Shown in pieces: positions 1 to 11,359 of a stretch of 64,000 nt of DNA. The notes beneath the pieces are model-generated. The model saw only the letters and a program-made list of their open reading frames with translations, was not told the DNA's origin and ran no database searches. The stretch lies in NCBI RefSeq assembly GCF_010183535.1, contig NC_071333.1:20458587-20522586 (forward strand). The letters are read 5' to 3'. Position 1 is the first letter of the stretch, and each line of letters opens with the position of its first letter. Both the position numbers and the translations under genes were made by a program. The DNA comes from Caenorhabditis remanei (Eukaryota > Nematoda > Chromadorea > Rhabditida > Rhabditidae).

Positions 1-2040
1 GCGTCAAGATAACATTTGTAGTTTGAAATAAGATTATTTTAAAGAATAAGATGCTAGCAAATAGAGTATGACGTGATTATACAGGGCAAGACGGATACGC
101 TCAGAAAAGCTCCGATAAGTTACATTCTCCTCCGATATTATGCTTCTGAACCCTCCATTGAAGTTGCCAAAAAGCCAGAAAGAGCAATTTCCTGCATGAA
201 AAGTTATATTCACAGAGTCATGCTCCCTTTTCCTTTTCCGGCGTGCCTCTTGTTTTTTTCAATGTCAATGGCTTTTTGAATAAATTATATATATGTCCAT
301 CCATCTTATTAGTACGGCGGCTAAACTGCATTAGAGCAAGTTAAAAAACGAATACCAGTTTTTGCAAGTGAAAACAAGTTATCACAAAATTTGAAAAATC
401 TCATTGTTATGATCCCAACACGCTTAACCCCATTGACACAAACCACGTTAAAAAAGAGAAACGGTTTATGGACAATATCAATGTGAATTAAGAGTTACAG
501 AGATAATCGAATGGCTAGGAATTAATATAATATGAAAATGTTTTAGCAGATGTCAAACAAAAATCATCAGAATCTCAGTTATCAACAATTATCATCTGCT
601 ACTCGATTGTCGTTTCTGTTTATGTGATTTGCGAAAAAACCCGTTTTCTTGGTTTTTTCTCGAACTTGTTTCTATATACTTCCCTTTCCGTTTGTGTTGG
701 AAACAGTTTAGTACGTGTAACGTTTTTGCAGGAAATGAAACGGCGCGCGCGTTAGATAGGAAACACGGGATTGAAATTTGTTTATTAACGATGATCTGCA
801 TCCGTGAAGTGTTACTTCCTATTTTGTCGATGCAAATATGAATAAGATGTTTAAAAAAAAGTTGTATTGTGTCCTCGCGTTTTTTCAGAAATTTCTACTT
901 CAATTGTTTTTGACCAACTCTATCTGCCACTGAAATTAGATATTCATAGAATTTTTGATCAGCAAGTGACAAAAAAGAGAAAGCAGACAGTGTTTTAGTT
1001 TTGAACACATGAAAAGAAAAAGGTGTTCAAAAAGGAAAGAGATTTTCCCGTGCGTGAAGTTATTTATAATGGCTTCTTTTGCGTTGTCCGAGGAAAAAAG
1101 AAAAAATGATTTCTTGAAGCAGAAATGTAGTGTTTTTTTGTGTACATGGTTCACAACTTCTTTCATATTTCTTAATTTGTTGACAACTATTATTCACTCA
1201 AGCAACCCAGTTTTTTTTTGACGCTTTGTGCTAGTGTCTTGAAAATTTCCTTGTTTTCAATTTTTAAATATCACCTTTCAGATTCCCATCAAAATCGATT
1301 TTTTTCGCTTTGGGATAGGTGATGATCGTCTTTCAAATTGAAACGGTTGTATCATGTAAGTTCAAAGAATTCCGTTCAACTTTCTTTATTCAATATAACT
1401 ACTTCAGGGTTCATCAATTTATATTTCTTCAGACCTGTTCATAAACCTATGCTTCCCAAATCAATTAAAGTTTAAAAAAAAGTATTTTTAAAAAAATTGT
1501 TTTTCGATTTCTTATAATAAATGTATGTTAAAAACTTTGATTCACAAGAACAGTTTTTTCCAGCAGGCATTATCAAGATAATGCGTAATAATTTTCACTG
1601 CACGTTATTCTCGATTTTCTCCAATTTACCTCAATAAACACGACCAAAGTAGATTTTCTGCCTGAGCGTGTTTCGATAGCCGCTGCTAGAATAGTATGAA
1701 GACAAGACTTAGACGCTGGGTATGCGAAATATGAGAGAAGTGTCCCTTCATTAGGAATATTCCAAGCTAGGTGTGTCTTGAGTAACACATTTGATAATAA
1801 TTGCTTATCGTATAATAAAGGCGCATTTTTTATAGGTATATAACAGCAACAAATAGTTTTTTTAAACAAAAATGTTTCATAGATTTACGGATAGCTTTCT
1901 TAGGTCCACAGTTTTCAGGAGCTGCATAATTTTGATTGCATTTATTTTTGACGCTGAGAATTCTGTACCTCATTATGATCTTAGGCAATTTTGACTTTGC
2001 TTCAGATTTTAGGCTATAAGTTTTCTCTATTTTCCCTTTT
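1..2040. other. AT-rich intergenic DNA, no supported gene
   Basis: No multi-exon reading frame with convincing splice sites could be built on either strand. Open frames are under 100 codons with AT-driven composition. A short stretch near 1345-1380 (TATCATGTAAGTT...GAATTCCGTT) recurs near 2645-2675, so this DNA belongs to the same duplicated environment as the genes downstream. Confidence 0.5.
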
Positions 2041-2060
2041 CTCCGTTACTAAACATTTCA

Positions 2061-2380
2061 CTAAAGTTGAATCAGATAATGAGCTACGCTGGCTCGTGTC
2101 ATGAAAGAAAATTTGAATATAGAGCGGAAGTGGATACCAAACAGCAGGTGCGGAAAGCTTCTAATTAAGGAATTTGTTTCAACATTCACCCTCCTCCAAT
2201 TGAATATACCCTTGGTGCGGCAAATGGTTGATTCAAATGTTGGGGTGTACGCTATATGTTCACACATGTGGTTCTAGGTTCACCTCGAGAGGGCACAGCA
2301 ACCCTCAATTTAGTATTAATCCGGGAGATTTTCAAATTTGAATATACAAACTAGGAGAGAGAGAGACGGAAGTTTGAGCT
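2061..2380. repeat. Duplicated block, copy of 15450-15720
   Basis: The stretch containing ACCAAACAGCAGGTG, a TTAAG.ATTTGTTT tract, CCTCCAATTGAATATACCC and ACCTCGAGAG.GCAC is repeated, with indels, at 15450-15720. There it lies just 3' of the broken gene at 14155-15364. Here it is probably the downstream flank of a paralogue whose body is not recognisable. No coding role is seen. Confidence 0.7.
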
Positions 2381-2669
2381 CTGGTGAGATCTGAACTTAG
2401 TCTATGACACGCATATAGTTATTCTTCAGTGTGCGATACATATGTGAATGATGCCCCGGTACTAAAACATTGAAAAAGACACGGGTCTTGCTGGCTAACG
2501 TTCTATACCAGATAGCACATCTCTTTTTCAACTTCAGTAGGTGGAGACAGCATTATGCATACCGGTAAAACACAACAAGCACTCCTTATTGCAGTCAAGT
2601 ATATTCAGACACTAATTCCATCATTTATCAAAAGGAAACGCTCGTATCATGTAAGTTTATAGAATTCCG

Positions 2670-3223
2670 TTTCTCTTTTTCCCCTCAAATGTGATTCATT
2701 TTTGATGACTCATTCTTCCAATTGCTTTATCTTGTTTTTGAGTCCCCACATTTCTAACAATTGATCATCGATAAGTTTATTATTCACAAAGGAGAAAGGC
2801 CATTTTGCCAGATGTGACCAACCAAGTCTATGTATATAAACATAATAATGAAGGTCGATCTGGCGTACACACAGTGACACGAGGTGTTACGAGGCAACAG
2901 TTATGTTGTTAACCAATATCTGAAGGATAGATGTGCATCTGAAATGTAAACAAAACTAGAGACAAGAAGGCGCAGATAGTTGAGAGAGTGCAAGGGTGAA
3001 CAGCAGGAGGAGGCGGAGCTTGGAAGCAAAAAGGGGCGGATCATAGAAACAGTATAAATATGAATCAACGAAGAGACAACTCATTCGACTCTGAGGTCTA
3101 CTCCCGGACATGTGGACCACCCCTATTATCCCCCTGCTTTTCTTTGAAATCTAGATTATTATTTCTATATTATTTATTGTGTACTTATTCTAAAATGAAG
3201 ACTTCTGCCGATGGAAGTTTGAG
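2670..3223 (+). promoter_or_regulatory. Promoter block P1 with leader exon
   Basis: GC boxes (GGAGGCGGAGCTTGG near 3008, GGGGCGGAT near 3033) are followed by a TATA box GTATAAATA at 3052-3060. A conserved downstream stretch (GAAGAGACAACTCATTCGACTC) contains the likely start region. A leader exon appears to end at 3223, just before the donor GTTAGTTCTGG. The whole block is nearly duplicated at 12960-13518, and its core is shared with 6035, 10140 and 23480. It lies about 1.2 kb upstream of the gene at 4258, whose ATG is preceded by the acceptor TTTAG at 4251. Transcription of that gene from here, with a spliced 5' leader, is an inference. Confidence 0.6.
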
Positions 3224-3559
3224 GTTAGTTCTGGGGTTGGTATATAAAAGTGGAGTTGAGCACTGATTTAGACGAGGAATTTTAGTTTTTACATTAAGAA
3301 TCAGCACAGCCTGAAAAAACTCTTTTAAACTCCAAAATTTTGACACAAAATTTTGAAAATGGACCTAGAAACCTCAAAGCATGGGAAACGGCATTCTTTT
3401 AGTCGAACTAGTTTTCTAAACACTTTTAAGAAATCACTATTTTTGGAAAAACTGAAATGAGGGATCTTTTGCAGATCAAAAAGGTGTTATTCTAATAGAA
3501 AGGGTTCTTCTTTCCCCTCCTTTACCGATTTGCAAATTTCTTGCGCTTGTCGATATCGG

Positions 3560-3740
3560 TTTTCTGTCTACATTGGTTGCAATGCCTTCCCCTCTCTCAG
3601 CTTGACACATCAAAAACTTTTACCGCCAGTTTTCCGCCGAGTCACCTCTAAAACAAGTCAACCTCCTTTTTGAAAACCGTGACTCACAAACGAAGGTACT
3701 TGGCGGTAGTGTCTTTTGATGTGAACTATAAAAACTCAGA
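3560..3740. repeat. Second shared upstream block, copy 1
   Basis: This block lies between the promoter block and the gene body. It carries CACATCAAA, ACCGCC, an AAC/CCGA segment, the TTGAGT or GTGACTCACAAACAA motif, and a terminal TTTGATGT...CTATA.AAC. Related copies lie at about 7190-7350, 11190-11345, 13795-13975 and 22675-22840, each again just 5' of a gene or relic. Function is unknown. Position and conservation suggest it is part of the duplicated transcription unit. Confidence 0.55.
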
Positions 3741-4257
3741 TTCAATTAGGACAATGTCGTTAGTTGCAATGAGTAGGAAAAGTAGTAGAGGAACAGGAGA
3801 TGACTAGGAGAGAATGGGAATGAGGTGATTCGAAAACGATTAGTAGACTAATTAACAATAATTTCGAAATTGGAATGGAGAAAAAAGGGGAGCATTAGCA
3901 ATAATGGCGTAGTGAAGGTTAAAAAAAAGGAAATATAATTATGGGAATAGAAAATAGTCATAGGCTGACAGGGACGTTGAGAGGGGTCGGCCTGGTGCTC
4001 TAGGTTGACGTAATAGGTGGAATTACTACATGAGCGGGTGAGCTGGGACTTGACGGAAAATAGAGGTGATTCTCGTAAATGTGGGGATAATTCTACTGAT
4101 AAATTTTGTAGAAACTGAAATTTTTGATTATATTAGTTCTCTTAGAACGCTGACGACTAGACCTTGATAAATATGTATTGTCGAAGTTGGCATTTTCCGT
4201 TTCATGATTCTCTTTGGTTTTGATTATTTAATCCAATGGTTTCTAATTTAGGCCAGC

Positions 4258-5275
4258 ATGGACAACCACGCGTTCACCCCCATCAACGTGCACTTCATCC
4301 TGCACATCCTCTACCAACTGTTGGTGAACGCCAATAGAAGTGAGTTTAAAACTTGAACTATTTTTCAACAACAACTAGTTTTCAGGCAGGGAAAGAGAGG
4401 AGCTCTACCGCGTCTTCCCGAGACCAGCAGGTCGACCAGTCGGTGGGGAAGAAGGTCTCACCGCCTTCCGTCTTGTCACTCCAACCCCCGGTAAGTTAAA
4501 CGTGCCATTGAAACTTTTAATATGTTTTTATTTAAGAACCGCCCGTCAACTTTGTTTGTGAGGCCCCAGCTGGAACTCAGTACCCCACCAGGAAAGTCCC
4601 TGGGAGCACAGCAGCTGGGGACTCACGGATCATCTCCCTGCTGCTGATTGCCCTCCACTGCCTCTTCCCGCCAACAGGTACATCTTTTTGATATAAAACT
4701 AGTTTGAATGTGAGCAATCAACATTCTTTTCTCAGGAATCGCAGTCGTTGGCGACGAAGGAAGCGACGGACCTGCCCCTGGCTCCTCTGGATCTGGCCCC
4801 GGTACATCACTCAACGGAGAAGATGGAAACGGTATGGTCTTTCTCGTTTCAATTTACAAAACCTCAGTTTCCTTTTCAGACACATCTTCCTCAGACGATC
4901 AACCAGGGCCATCACGCCGTCGCTCCGAGCCGGACATGAGGGACGTTGGAACCGGAACAACGGAAGGTGAGCTTTAAAACCAAAAAGTTTATGGCTAGTT
5001 ACATTTGTGTTATCAGCAGAGGACCCTCGGCTGGCTCAACTGATGGAAGAAAACGAGAGGCTAAAAAAGGAAAATGAGGAGAAAGGTTAGCGAGATACGG
5101 GAAGGGACACCTCAAAATACTTTTTTTTTCTGTAATTTGTTCGTTATCAGACAAAAAGTTGGAAAAGGCAAAGAAAACAAAAGAACTCATAGTTGTCAAG
5201 GCGCGGGTAATTGGAGCCAAAAAACTCAAAATTCAAATTTTCTCGTTTATTTCGAAATCTTTTGAATTTTTCTAA
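4258..5275 (+). CDS. Spliced coiled-coil / acidic Pro-Ser-Gly protein
   Basis: Predicted exons are 4258-4339, 4386-4490, 4537-4677, 4736-4831, 4880-4966, 5017-5085 and 5151-5275, giving about 234 aa. All six introns fall in phase 1 with GT donors and TTTCAG-like acceptors, and no stop interrupts the join. The start is the ATG seven bases after the acceptor TTTAG. The N-terminus (MDNHAFTPINVHFILHILYQ) is hydrophobic. The middle is Pro/Gly-rich, including DTSSSDDQPGPSRR. The C-terminal exons (AEDPRLAQLMEENERLKKEN, then DKKLEKAKKTKELIVV) form a charged coiled coil. The sixth and seventh exons are paralogous to the first two exons at 14155. No family is recognised. The end is uncertain: splicing at 5206 into 5338 would change the tail. 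GC content is clearly higher than in the flanks. Confidence 0.65.
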
Positions 5276-5337
5276 CAAAAAAGTCACATTTTCGACAATC
5301 ATACAAAATTAGGAAAAATTCTGAATATTTTTTTCAG

Positions 5338-5395
5338 GCTCAACTTCCTCAGACGACCAGCCGGGACCATCACGCCGCCACTCGAAGCCAAAAAC
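5338..5395 (+). other. Exon-like duplication of the fifth exon of the 4258 gene
   Basis: After the acceptor TTTTTTCAG, this stretch encodes GSTSSDDQPGPSRRHSKPKT in phase 1. It closely matches exon 4880-4966 (DTSSSDDQPGPSRRRSEPDM). It runs directly into AAAGGATTTATATAATTTAT, the same sequence that ends the gene at 14155-15364. It may be an alternative last exon or the remnant of an internal tandem duplication. The frame then continues through AT-rich sequence to a stop near 5464. Confidence 0.5.
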
Positions 5396-5399
5396 AAAG

Positions 5400-5930
5400 G
5401 ATTTATATAATTTATTTTTTAATATTTATTTTCTACGAGATAAAAATATATTTGTATATTTTTGAAAGTCTTTGAATCATAACACCACTTTCCTCCGAAA
5501 GCTCTTATTAAGAGATTGTGAGATAATTTCAAATGTATTCTTTGTCCTTTATGTTCAAATGTCACATAGGGATTCCAACGGAGAGTATGCCTTCAAAAAT
5601 ATTACGGAACACACTCATCTGGTAGAAATGGATTCGACTATTGCGCGACGAAGAGAAATTTGCATTTCTTATTCTAATTTTCATGGTTTTGACTTGAAAC
5701 GGTGCGATGTAAGCCTATTTCTGTCCTGGTACACTAGTGTTTCTAGTTTGATGAAAAGAAGCAGGTGTTCTTACGAGACGGGTTCATGTTTACTTTTGAA
5801 AAATAAACGTCTCGGACTAATTGAACGTGATGACTCAATCTAAGCTTCAAATTTCTACCACCTAATTATTAATTACCGCAATTATAAAAGAGAATGGCCC
5901 TAAACCTAGAAAGTATTTGAATAATGTCGA
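5400..5930. other. Intergenic, nothing recognised
   Basis: AT-rich. It contains a single 123-codon open frame (5472-5843) with no splice support, no paralogue elsewhere in the window and no recognisable motif. It is not annotated as a gene. Confidence 0.5.
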
Positions 5931-5989
5931 TCTTGCTTACTCATGGTTGTGACAGAATGATATTTAATTGAAATCAACTTTCTTGAACC

Positions 5990-6288
5990 CTTTCAAAAAG
6001 TAAACATAACTAGAGAAAAGGGTAAAGAAAGAGGGTGCAGAGAAACAATGGGACGAACAACGTGGAGATTCTCTCACATAACGAGAGAGTGAGAGAGTGC
6101 AGCATTGCAGAAAGAGGCGGCGCGTGGAAGCAAAAGGAGGCGGAGCTTCCGAACACTACATATAGGAAACGACGAAGAGGTTATTCAAACGACTTCGAGA
6201 ATTGCTACCGGTATGCAGTTCGCCCCAATTATATGTATTCTATGATTTTTATTGAATTCTAATTATTCATTTTTTGTAATGGTGACAG
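5990..6288 (+). promoter_or_regulatory. Promoter block P2 with leader exon
   Basis: Same architecture as P1: AACTAGAGA..AGG, a GAGAGAGTGCAGCATTGCAG segment, GC box GGAGGCGGAGCTTCC near 6137, TATA-like ACATATAGG at 6158, then the conserved GACGAAGAGGTTATTCAAAC initiator region. The leader exon probably ends at 6288, before GTTAGTTGTGGG. The same leader donor occurs in P5 at 23836. The next gene body begins at 7983. Confidence 0.6.
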
Positions 6289-6615
6289 GTTAGTTGTGGG
6301 ATAAAGTTCTTCAAAAAAACACCTTTATGCTTGAAATTTGATTATCTAGAATGAGTACATAATAAATTTGCAGTCTTCATCGATGTCATCTGGTATGGAT
6401 CGTCGCAAGTGACAAATGGAGCATCTTTGCAATAGAAGGTTAGTTTTTTTTTCAAAACTGTTAAATTTTAACTTGTAAAGAAGATAGTCGGCTCAAAAAT
6501 TGAATTATATTCCTGGAAATTGTTTTATACTTCCGGAAATCGTAGTATCAAATTGGAAAACTGCATTTTTTAACAATTTTATTCAGAAAAATGGAAAAAT
6601 GACTGACAAAAAAGG

Positions 6616-6865
6616 CAGACTTGCAAAGGGGCTAGGCAGTGCCGGGCCAATTTGAGATTTATCACTGGCCCGGTACTGCCCGAGCGGAGTTTAGTTCGAA
6701 AATTTAATTATATTTTTAAATACCATATAAAACTCACGTGTACGGAAGATTTTTGACTATTTCTGATGAAAAGTTCAAAAAATTTCAAAAAAATTGTTTT
6801 TAAAAAAATTGTGCACATTTTTTTGATTCCGGCCGACTTGGCAGGGCCGAGATTTTGCAAGTCTG
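6616..6865. mobile_element. Palindromic MITE-like element (CAGACTTGCAAA termini)
   Basis: The ends CAGACTTGCAAA (6616) and TTTGCAAGTCTG (6865) are perfect inverted repeats. The interior holds GCCGGGCC...GGCCCGG arms and the AT-rich tract ...AAAAATTGTGCACATTTTT, which is shared with the element at 10581-10839. Length is about 250 bp with no coding capacity. It is probably a non-autonomous DNA transposon. The superfamily is not determined because no clear target duplication was seen. Confidence 0.6.
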
Positions 6866-7189
6866 AAAAAGGGTGACGAATGTAGAACAATGGAGAAAAT
6901 ACACTTTCATCAGTCATAAATAACCCGATTAGTCATTCGTTTCCCAACCGACTGCTCTTTTTGGTGTCTTTACTAGCCGTTCGTCATTTTATTCAGGTCT
7001 CCCCTTTTCCTTCTCCCCTCACACATCTAATACGTATTATAATGGCACTCTAGACATCTTCAGGAAAGAATAACGACAAGCCGCTATAATACAGTATTAA
7101 CGGTAACTTGATTATCCATCTGTTTCTCAACCGTCTGCCATTTTTTACCTCATTGCAAGCAGTTCGTTTATTTAGAAAGGTCTCCCACT

Positions 7190-7350
7190 CCTCTCGCCCC
7201 CCCCCCCCTCCTAACACATCAAATAGACATGACCGCCAATGCCTCTGTCAAAAATAACACCGCTCAAAGAAACCACCCGACCTTTCGGTAGTCTTGAGTT
7301 CCATGAATCACAAACAATAAGACTGGACGGAGGTCCCTTTGATATAGAAT
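7190..7350. repeat. Second shared upstream block, copy 2 (with C12 tract)
   Basis: Copy of the block at 3560-3740: CACATCAAATAGAC, TGACCGCCAAT, CTCAAAGAAACCACCCGACC, ATGAATCACAAACAATAAGA. A run of 12 C at 7197-7208 precedes it. Closest relative is 11190-11345. Confidence 0.6.
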
Positions 7351-7982
7351 AGACCTTGGTTCAATTGAGAATATGAATACACCAATAGAACAGTGTTTTC
7401 TTGTACCGTTATCAATTTTCACTTGCAAATTTCCAGAAACTTAGATTTCATTCATTAATATTGAAAAATAAATCTTTCTAGGATACAAAGTTTTGCATAT
7501 ATGTAGTCATTCAGCTTTTTTAAACTAGATATTCCAAAATTACATAAAAAACGGAGTAGCAAAAGCAATGTTAATTTTAATGTTACAAAAACTTTTCCTG
7601 AAAATCAGATTTTTTTATTGAAATTTAAGTAACAAATTTTTCATTCATCTTCCCTCTTTTTCAGAAAAAAGTTGTTTGAGGGAGAAAAGGAAAAGTGGAC
7701 GAAGTGTCATTGAAAATAGTTTAAACATGCAGTATATATATTTTATTACTAGACCTATCGAGGGTGGCGCGCCTGAGGCATTGTTTTCTGTTCTAGTAAT
7801 GCAACACTTCTCCGCTAGGCACAACACACACCGTTAGACAACTCATAGTTTTGCAAATACAACGTATAAACGAAACAGCAATGATAATTTTATCCATTTT
7901 TTAATTGAACATTTACAAGAACTTTTTCTGAAAATAAGATGTTGAGGGTTACACATTTTCAATACATATTCCCACTATTTCA

Positions 7983-9426
7983 GAGCAAGTCATGACAACC
8001 AATGAACAAGTCCAGGAGAGTCTTCTGATTGGATGGAAAAATGAAGAAGTGGAGAGAATGAGAGTCAAAAACCGAGAACAACGGGCTCAAATGGATTCCT
8101 TGAAAAACCGGATCGTGCAGCTTGAGGGAGACAATAATCAGCTCATCACCGAACGTGACCAGACCGCCACCAATCACCAGGAACAAATGAAAGAAAAAGA
8201 TGAAGAAATAAAAAGAGTGCGGGAAGCGGCTGCATTGGAAGAATCGAGATTGACTAATGAATTAGAAAGAATCACCAGCCAATGCACAGAATTATTGGAA
8301 AGATCTGAGCGAAGTAAAAAAGAAGAAGATGCTGCGAGAAAAGTGCTCGAACAAGAGCGAGAAACTGCAATGGAAAATCTGAGAGAGAAAAATGAAAGAC
8401 TCGAAAAGGAGAAGAAGGAATTGGCCAGAGGTTACAGCTTTGAAAGGAGAAGTAAGAAGATTGAATTCGGCTATGGGAAGACAAAAGATGGAGCTCACAA
8501 CTGCTCAAGAGACAGCGGAATCTCTGCAGAGGGACGTTAGGAACCTTCAAGGTACCATAGATGGAGAGATCAACAAGTTGAAGGAAACAGTACGGACAAG
8601 AGACGAAACGATCAACAATCAGAAGACGGAGCTCTTTCATATAGAGCAGCAACTGGAAGAGATGAATGAAACGAAGGAAAAAATGAAGCGGATGGAGGAA
8701 CAAGCTGAGAAGTTCAAACAATTTGGCGTGCAACGTGAGTTTCAGTTGGAAAAAATGAATATCAAATTGATTATTTGATTAATTTAGATCGTGCTCTGGT
8801 CGAAAAGTTTGATAGCTGTGTGGCCTCGACGTCATCCACAGGTCCACCAAAGGATGACAAAGACGATAAGGAGCCAAAAGTAAGTTCGAAATTTGAATTT
8901 TTCGTAACAAGGGGAATAGAAGGGAATATGAATTGAGTAGCGGTAAAGTAGGGGACCAATAGGTCTAACTGATTGTTCGACGAATTCTGTTTTGTATTCG
9001 CTGGAAAAAACAAAAATAGCATATAATTTTTGTAGTTCTTCATTTTTTGAAACCGACTGATTTCAATGTCAGTGCTAATTAGCGAAGTTTTCGAGTTTTT
9101 CATTTTGACAACCTGTAACTTTCATGGTAGTGTCCCTACAAAAAAGTAGTAAACTTCAAAAATAATCTGCTATTTTTGCTCTATTTTGCCTATACAAAAT
9201 TGAGTTTATTGGACATACAGGTGGCACCGAAATACACTTTCAAACTTGGTCATTTTCCACAAAATGCATTCAAAGTTGATAATTTTTTGAGCGGAACTGT
9301 ATGTTATAACTATTGGGGTCTAACTTTACCGATACAAGCTTCATACTCCACACGAAGAGTGAAATTATTGGTACACAACACTTTTCCCTATAGGATTTTT
9401 TGCAGGAAATGAAAACCGCCAAATAA
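7983..9426 (+). pseudogene. Coiled-coil protein gene with one frameshift
   Basis: The main exon begins after the acceptor CTATTTCAG (7983); ATG is at 7992. It encodes a long charged heptad region (ITERDQTATNHQEQMKEKDE onward). At about 8430 the frame must shift to keep the coiled coil going: upstream LEKEKKELAR reads in frame 1, downstream VTALKGEVRRLNSAMGRQKM reads in another. The exon then runs to 8734. The next exons are 8788-8879 (Ser/Thr then Asp/Lys-rich, GPPKDDKDDKEPK) and 9406-9426 (EMKTAK, stop). A polyadenylation signal AATAAA lies near 9506. With the shift corrected the product would be roughly 285 aa. A single indel in otherwise clean sequence could be a real lesion, a sequencing error or an unusual recoding site. 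No known family is recognised; remote resemblance to any coiled coil is uninformative. Confidence 0.6.
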
Positions 9427-9429
9427 ACC

Positions 9430-10130
9430 GAAGAATGGTCCCAAGACTCCCAAGCTGGTGAATGCTGGTCCAGATTTAATTTTAATTGTTTTAAAGTTCT
9501 GTTTTAATAAACTGTTTTAAAAAAATCCTTATTTTCAGTTTTTGTTATTTCCAGATTGCCAATTAAAGGTCTTTCCGAATACTCCCGGGGTTTTTCTTGG
9601 CGTCGTCTTGCTTTTTTACTTTGGCGTCGTCAACTTCAACCTCTTCCTTCTCATGAATATCTACAGTTTCTTTCTGGCGAACCGTTCTCTATCTTGACCC
9701 CAGTATTCGAAAAAACGCCCGTGTTTCGTTTTTGTCATCTTTCCTAACAACGTTCACCAGATATTGCGCGAGAAACGAAGAGACACAGAAAAACAAGGGC
9801 GCCCACGAAAATAGTTATTACGCAACAATGAGAGCGATCGCGCAACAAAAGAGAGAAAAAAGAATGCACGCCAAAAATGTACTTGGGTAGAGGAGAGTGA
9901 GTAGGTCGGACAGGACAAAAAGCATTTTGGCAGTGGATATTGTGTGTTACAAATCAAGATTCAAAACTGCGCGACATCATTTTGTTTTTGAACACAAAGA
10001 TTTCCATCTGTTGATCACTGATCATTAAATATCAGTCATATATAAAAAAGGATCCTCTACATATCATCAGTTTTGTAATAATTACCCATCTGTTAATTGT
10101 AACTACGAACACATAAGCCATGGCGAAGCT
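9430..10130. other. Intergenic, nothing recognised
   Basis: 3' flank of the 7983 gene and upstream flank of the next promoter block. No exon chain is supported on either strand. Confidence 0.4.
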
Positions 10131-10139
10131 TGGTCTCGT

Positions 10140-10440
10140 TTACGTAAATATAACTAGACCCCAGGTGAGAGGAAGAGAACGCAGAGAAGCAAGAGAATAA
10201 AACGGTGTAGCATGAAAAAAGAGTGAGAGAGTGCAGCATTGCAGAAGGAGGAGGGGCGTAGCCACAAAAAAAGGCGGAGCCTGTAAACGCTATAAAAAGG
10301 AGACGACGAAGAGGTTATTCAGACGACTCTAAGGTTTACTACCGGAATGTGAACCCCCCCCCCCCCCCCCCCTCCCTCTTCTATGATTTTTATTGAATTC
10401 TAATAATTTCCTTTCTTGTAATTATGGGAGTGTTGTCATT
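10140..10440 (+). promoter_or_regulatory. Promoter block P3 with C19 tract
   Basis: GC box AAGGCGGAGCCTG at 10272, TATA box CTATAAAAAG at 10290-10299, then GACGACGAAGAGGTTATTC and GACGACTCTAAGGTTTACTA, matching the other copies. Where P1 and P4 read GGACCACCCCTATTATCC and P2 and P5 read TTCGCCCCTATTA or TTCGCCCCAATTA, this copy carries 19 consecutive C (10354-10372). It is presumably the promoter of the gene at 11864. Confidence 0.6.
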
Positions 10441-10580
10441 ATGGTATCTGGTCTCCTGTTTAATATTCATGATTTATATTCTAGTCAATAAATAAATTAA
10501 ATTAAAATTAAATTAAATGGTATGGAACCCAGTTTGGGACGTTAGTTTTTTAATATACGTTTAATTGTGATTAGTGAAAA

Positions 10581-10839
10581 CCAGGGTTGGGAAATTTTGG
10601 GCCGGTCCGGCCCAGTAGAAATTTAAAATGTTTCGAAACATTTTTGACTTTTTTTTTGAAAAAAAAGCAAATTTTTAATTATGTTCTTGAACATTGATGA
10701 AAACTGAAGCGTGCGAGAATGTAGGAGAATTTTGACTATTTTATTAATAAAAAGTTCACAAAAATTGTAAAAATTGTGCACATTTTCGAATCCGGCCCGG
10801 CATGGGCTGACGAGCCAGCTCGGAATTTCTCAACCCTGG
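10581..10839. mobile_element. MITE-like element with CCAGGGTTG termini
   Basis: It starts CCAGGGTTGGGAAATTTTGG and ends GGAATTTCTCAACCCTGG. The terminal inverted repeats are about 16 bp and the interior is GC-rich (GGGCCGG.CCGGCCC; CCGGCCCGGCATGGGC). It shares the TTGTGCACATTTT tract with 6616-6865. No coding capacity. No clean target duplication could be read; the flanks are GTGAAAA and TGAACAT. Confidence 0.6.
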
Positions 10840-11189
10840 TGAACATGATAGTGGGATTGGAAATCCTAGTATATTCTGAGTTTTGGCTTAAGCAATTGAA
10901 AAAAAACTATTAAATCGTAAGCCCTGTATAAAAGATAAGAAAAATATATAGGAAGATATAAGGATTGATGCAATTAATGAGATAGGTTTTATCAAAAATC
11001 ACAGTTTTGTTTTCTATTCGATTACTATAAATAACGTATTATAACGGCACCCTGTAATATAACGGCATTATGTATGAAAGCGACATCATGTATTTGAGTG
11101 GCTGTAGTATTTACGGTAACTTAATTAACCATTTGTTTCTCAGCCACATAGATTTTTTAATGTTTCTGCTTGGCGTTTATCTATTTGTC

Positions 11190-11345
11190 AAGGTTTCCCC
11201 CTCTCCTTCCCATTTTCTACATCAAATAGACTTGACCGCCAATTCCCCCGCCAAAAATAATACACCCTCTCAAAGAAACCACCCGACCTTTTGGTAGTCC
11301 ATGATTCACAAACAATAAGATTAGACGGTGGCCCTTTTTGGTGTA
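11190..11345. repeat. Second shared upstream block, copy 3
   Basis: Carries CTACATCAAATAGACTTGACC, CTCTCAAAGAAACCACCCGACC, CATGATTCACAAACAATAAGA and GGTGTAAACTGAATA. It is very close to the copy at 7190-7350. Confidence 0.6.
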
Positions 11346-11359
11346 AACTGAATAACGTC

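Noticed and set aside
1573..1869. 98-codon minus-strand open frame
   Set aside because: No upstream or downstream exon partners and no recognisable motif. Not supported.
5472..5843. 123-codon plus-strand open frame
   Set aside because: No splice structure, no paralogue in the window, AT-driven composition and no motif. Intronless frames of this size occur by chance here.
7197..7208. C12 tract as a special feature
   Set aside because: Shorter than the tract lengths usually linked to G-quadruplex instability in nematodes. Mentioned only within its block.
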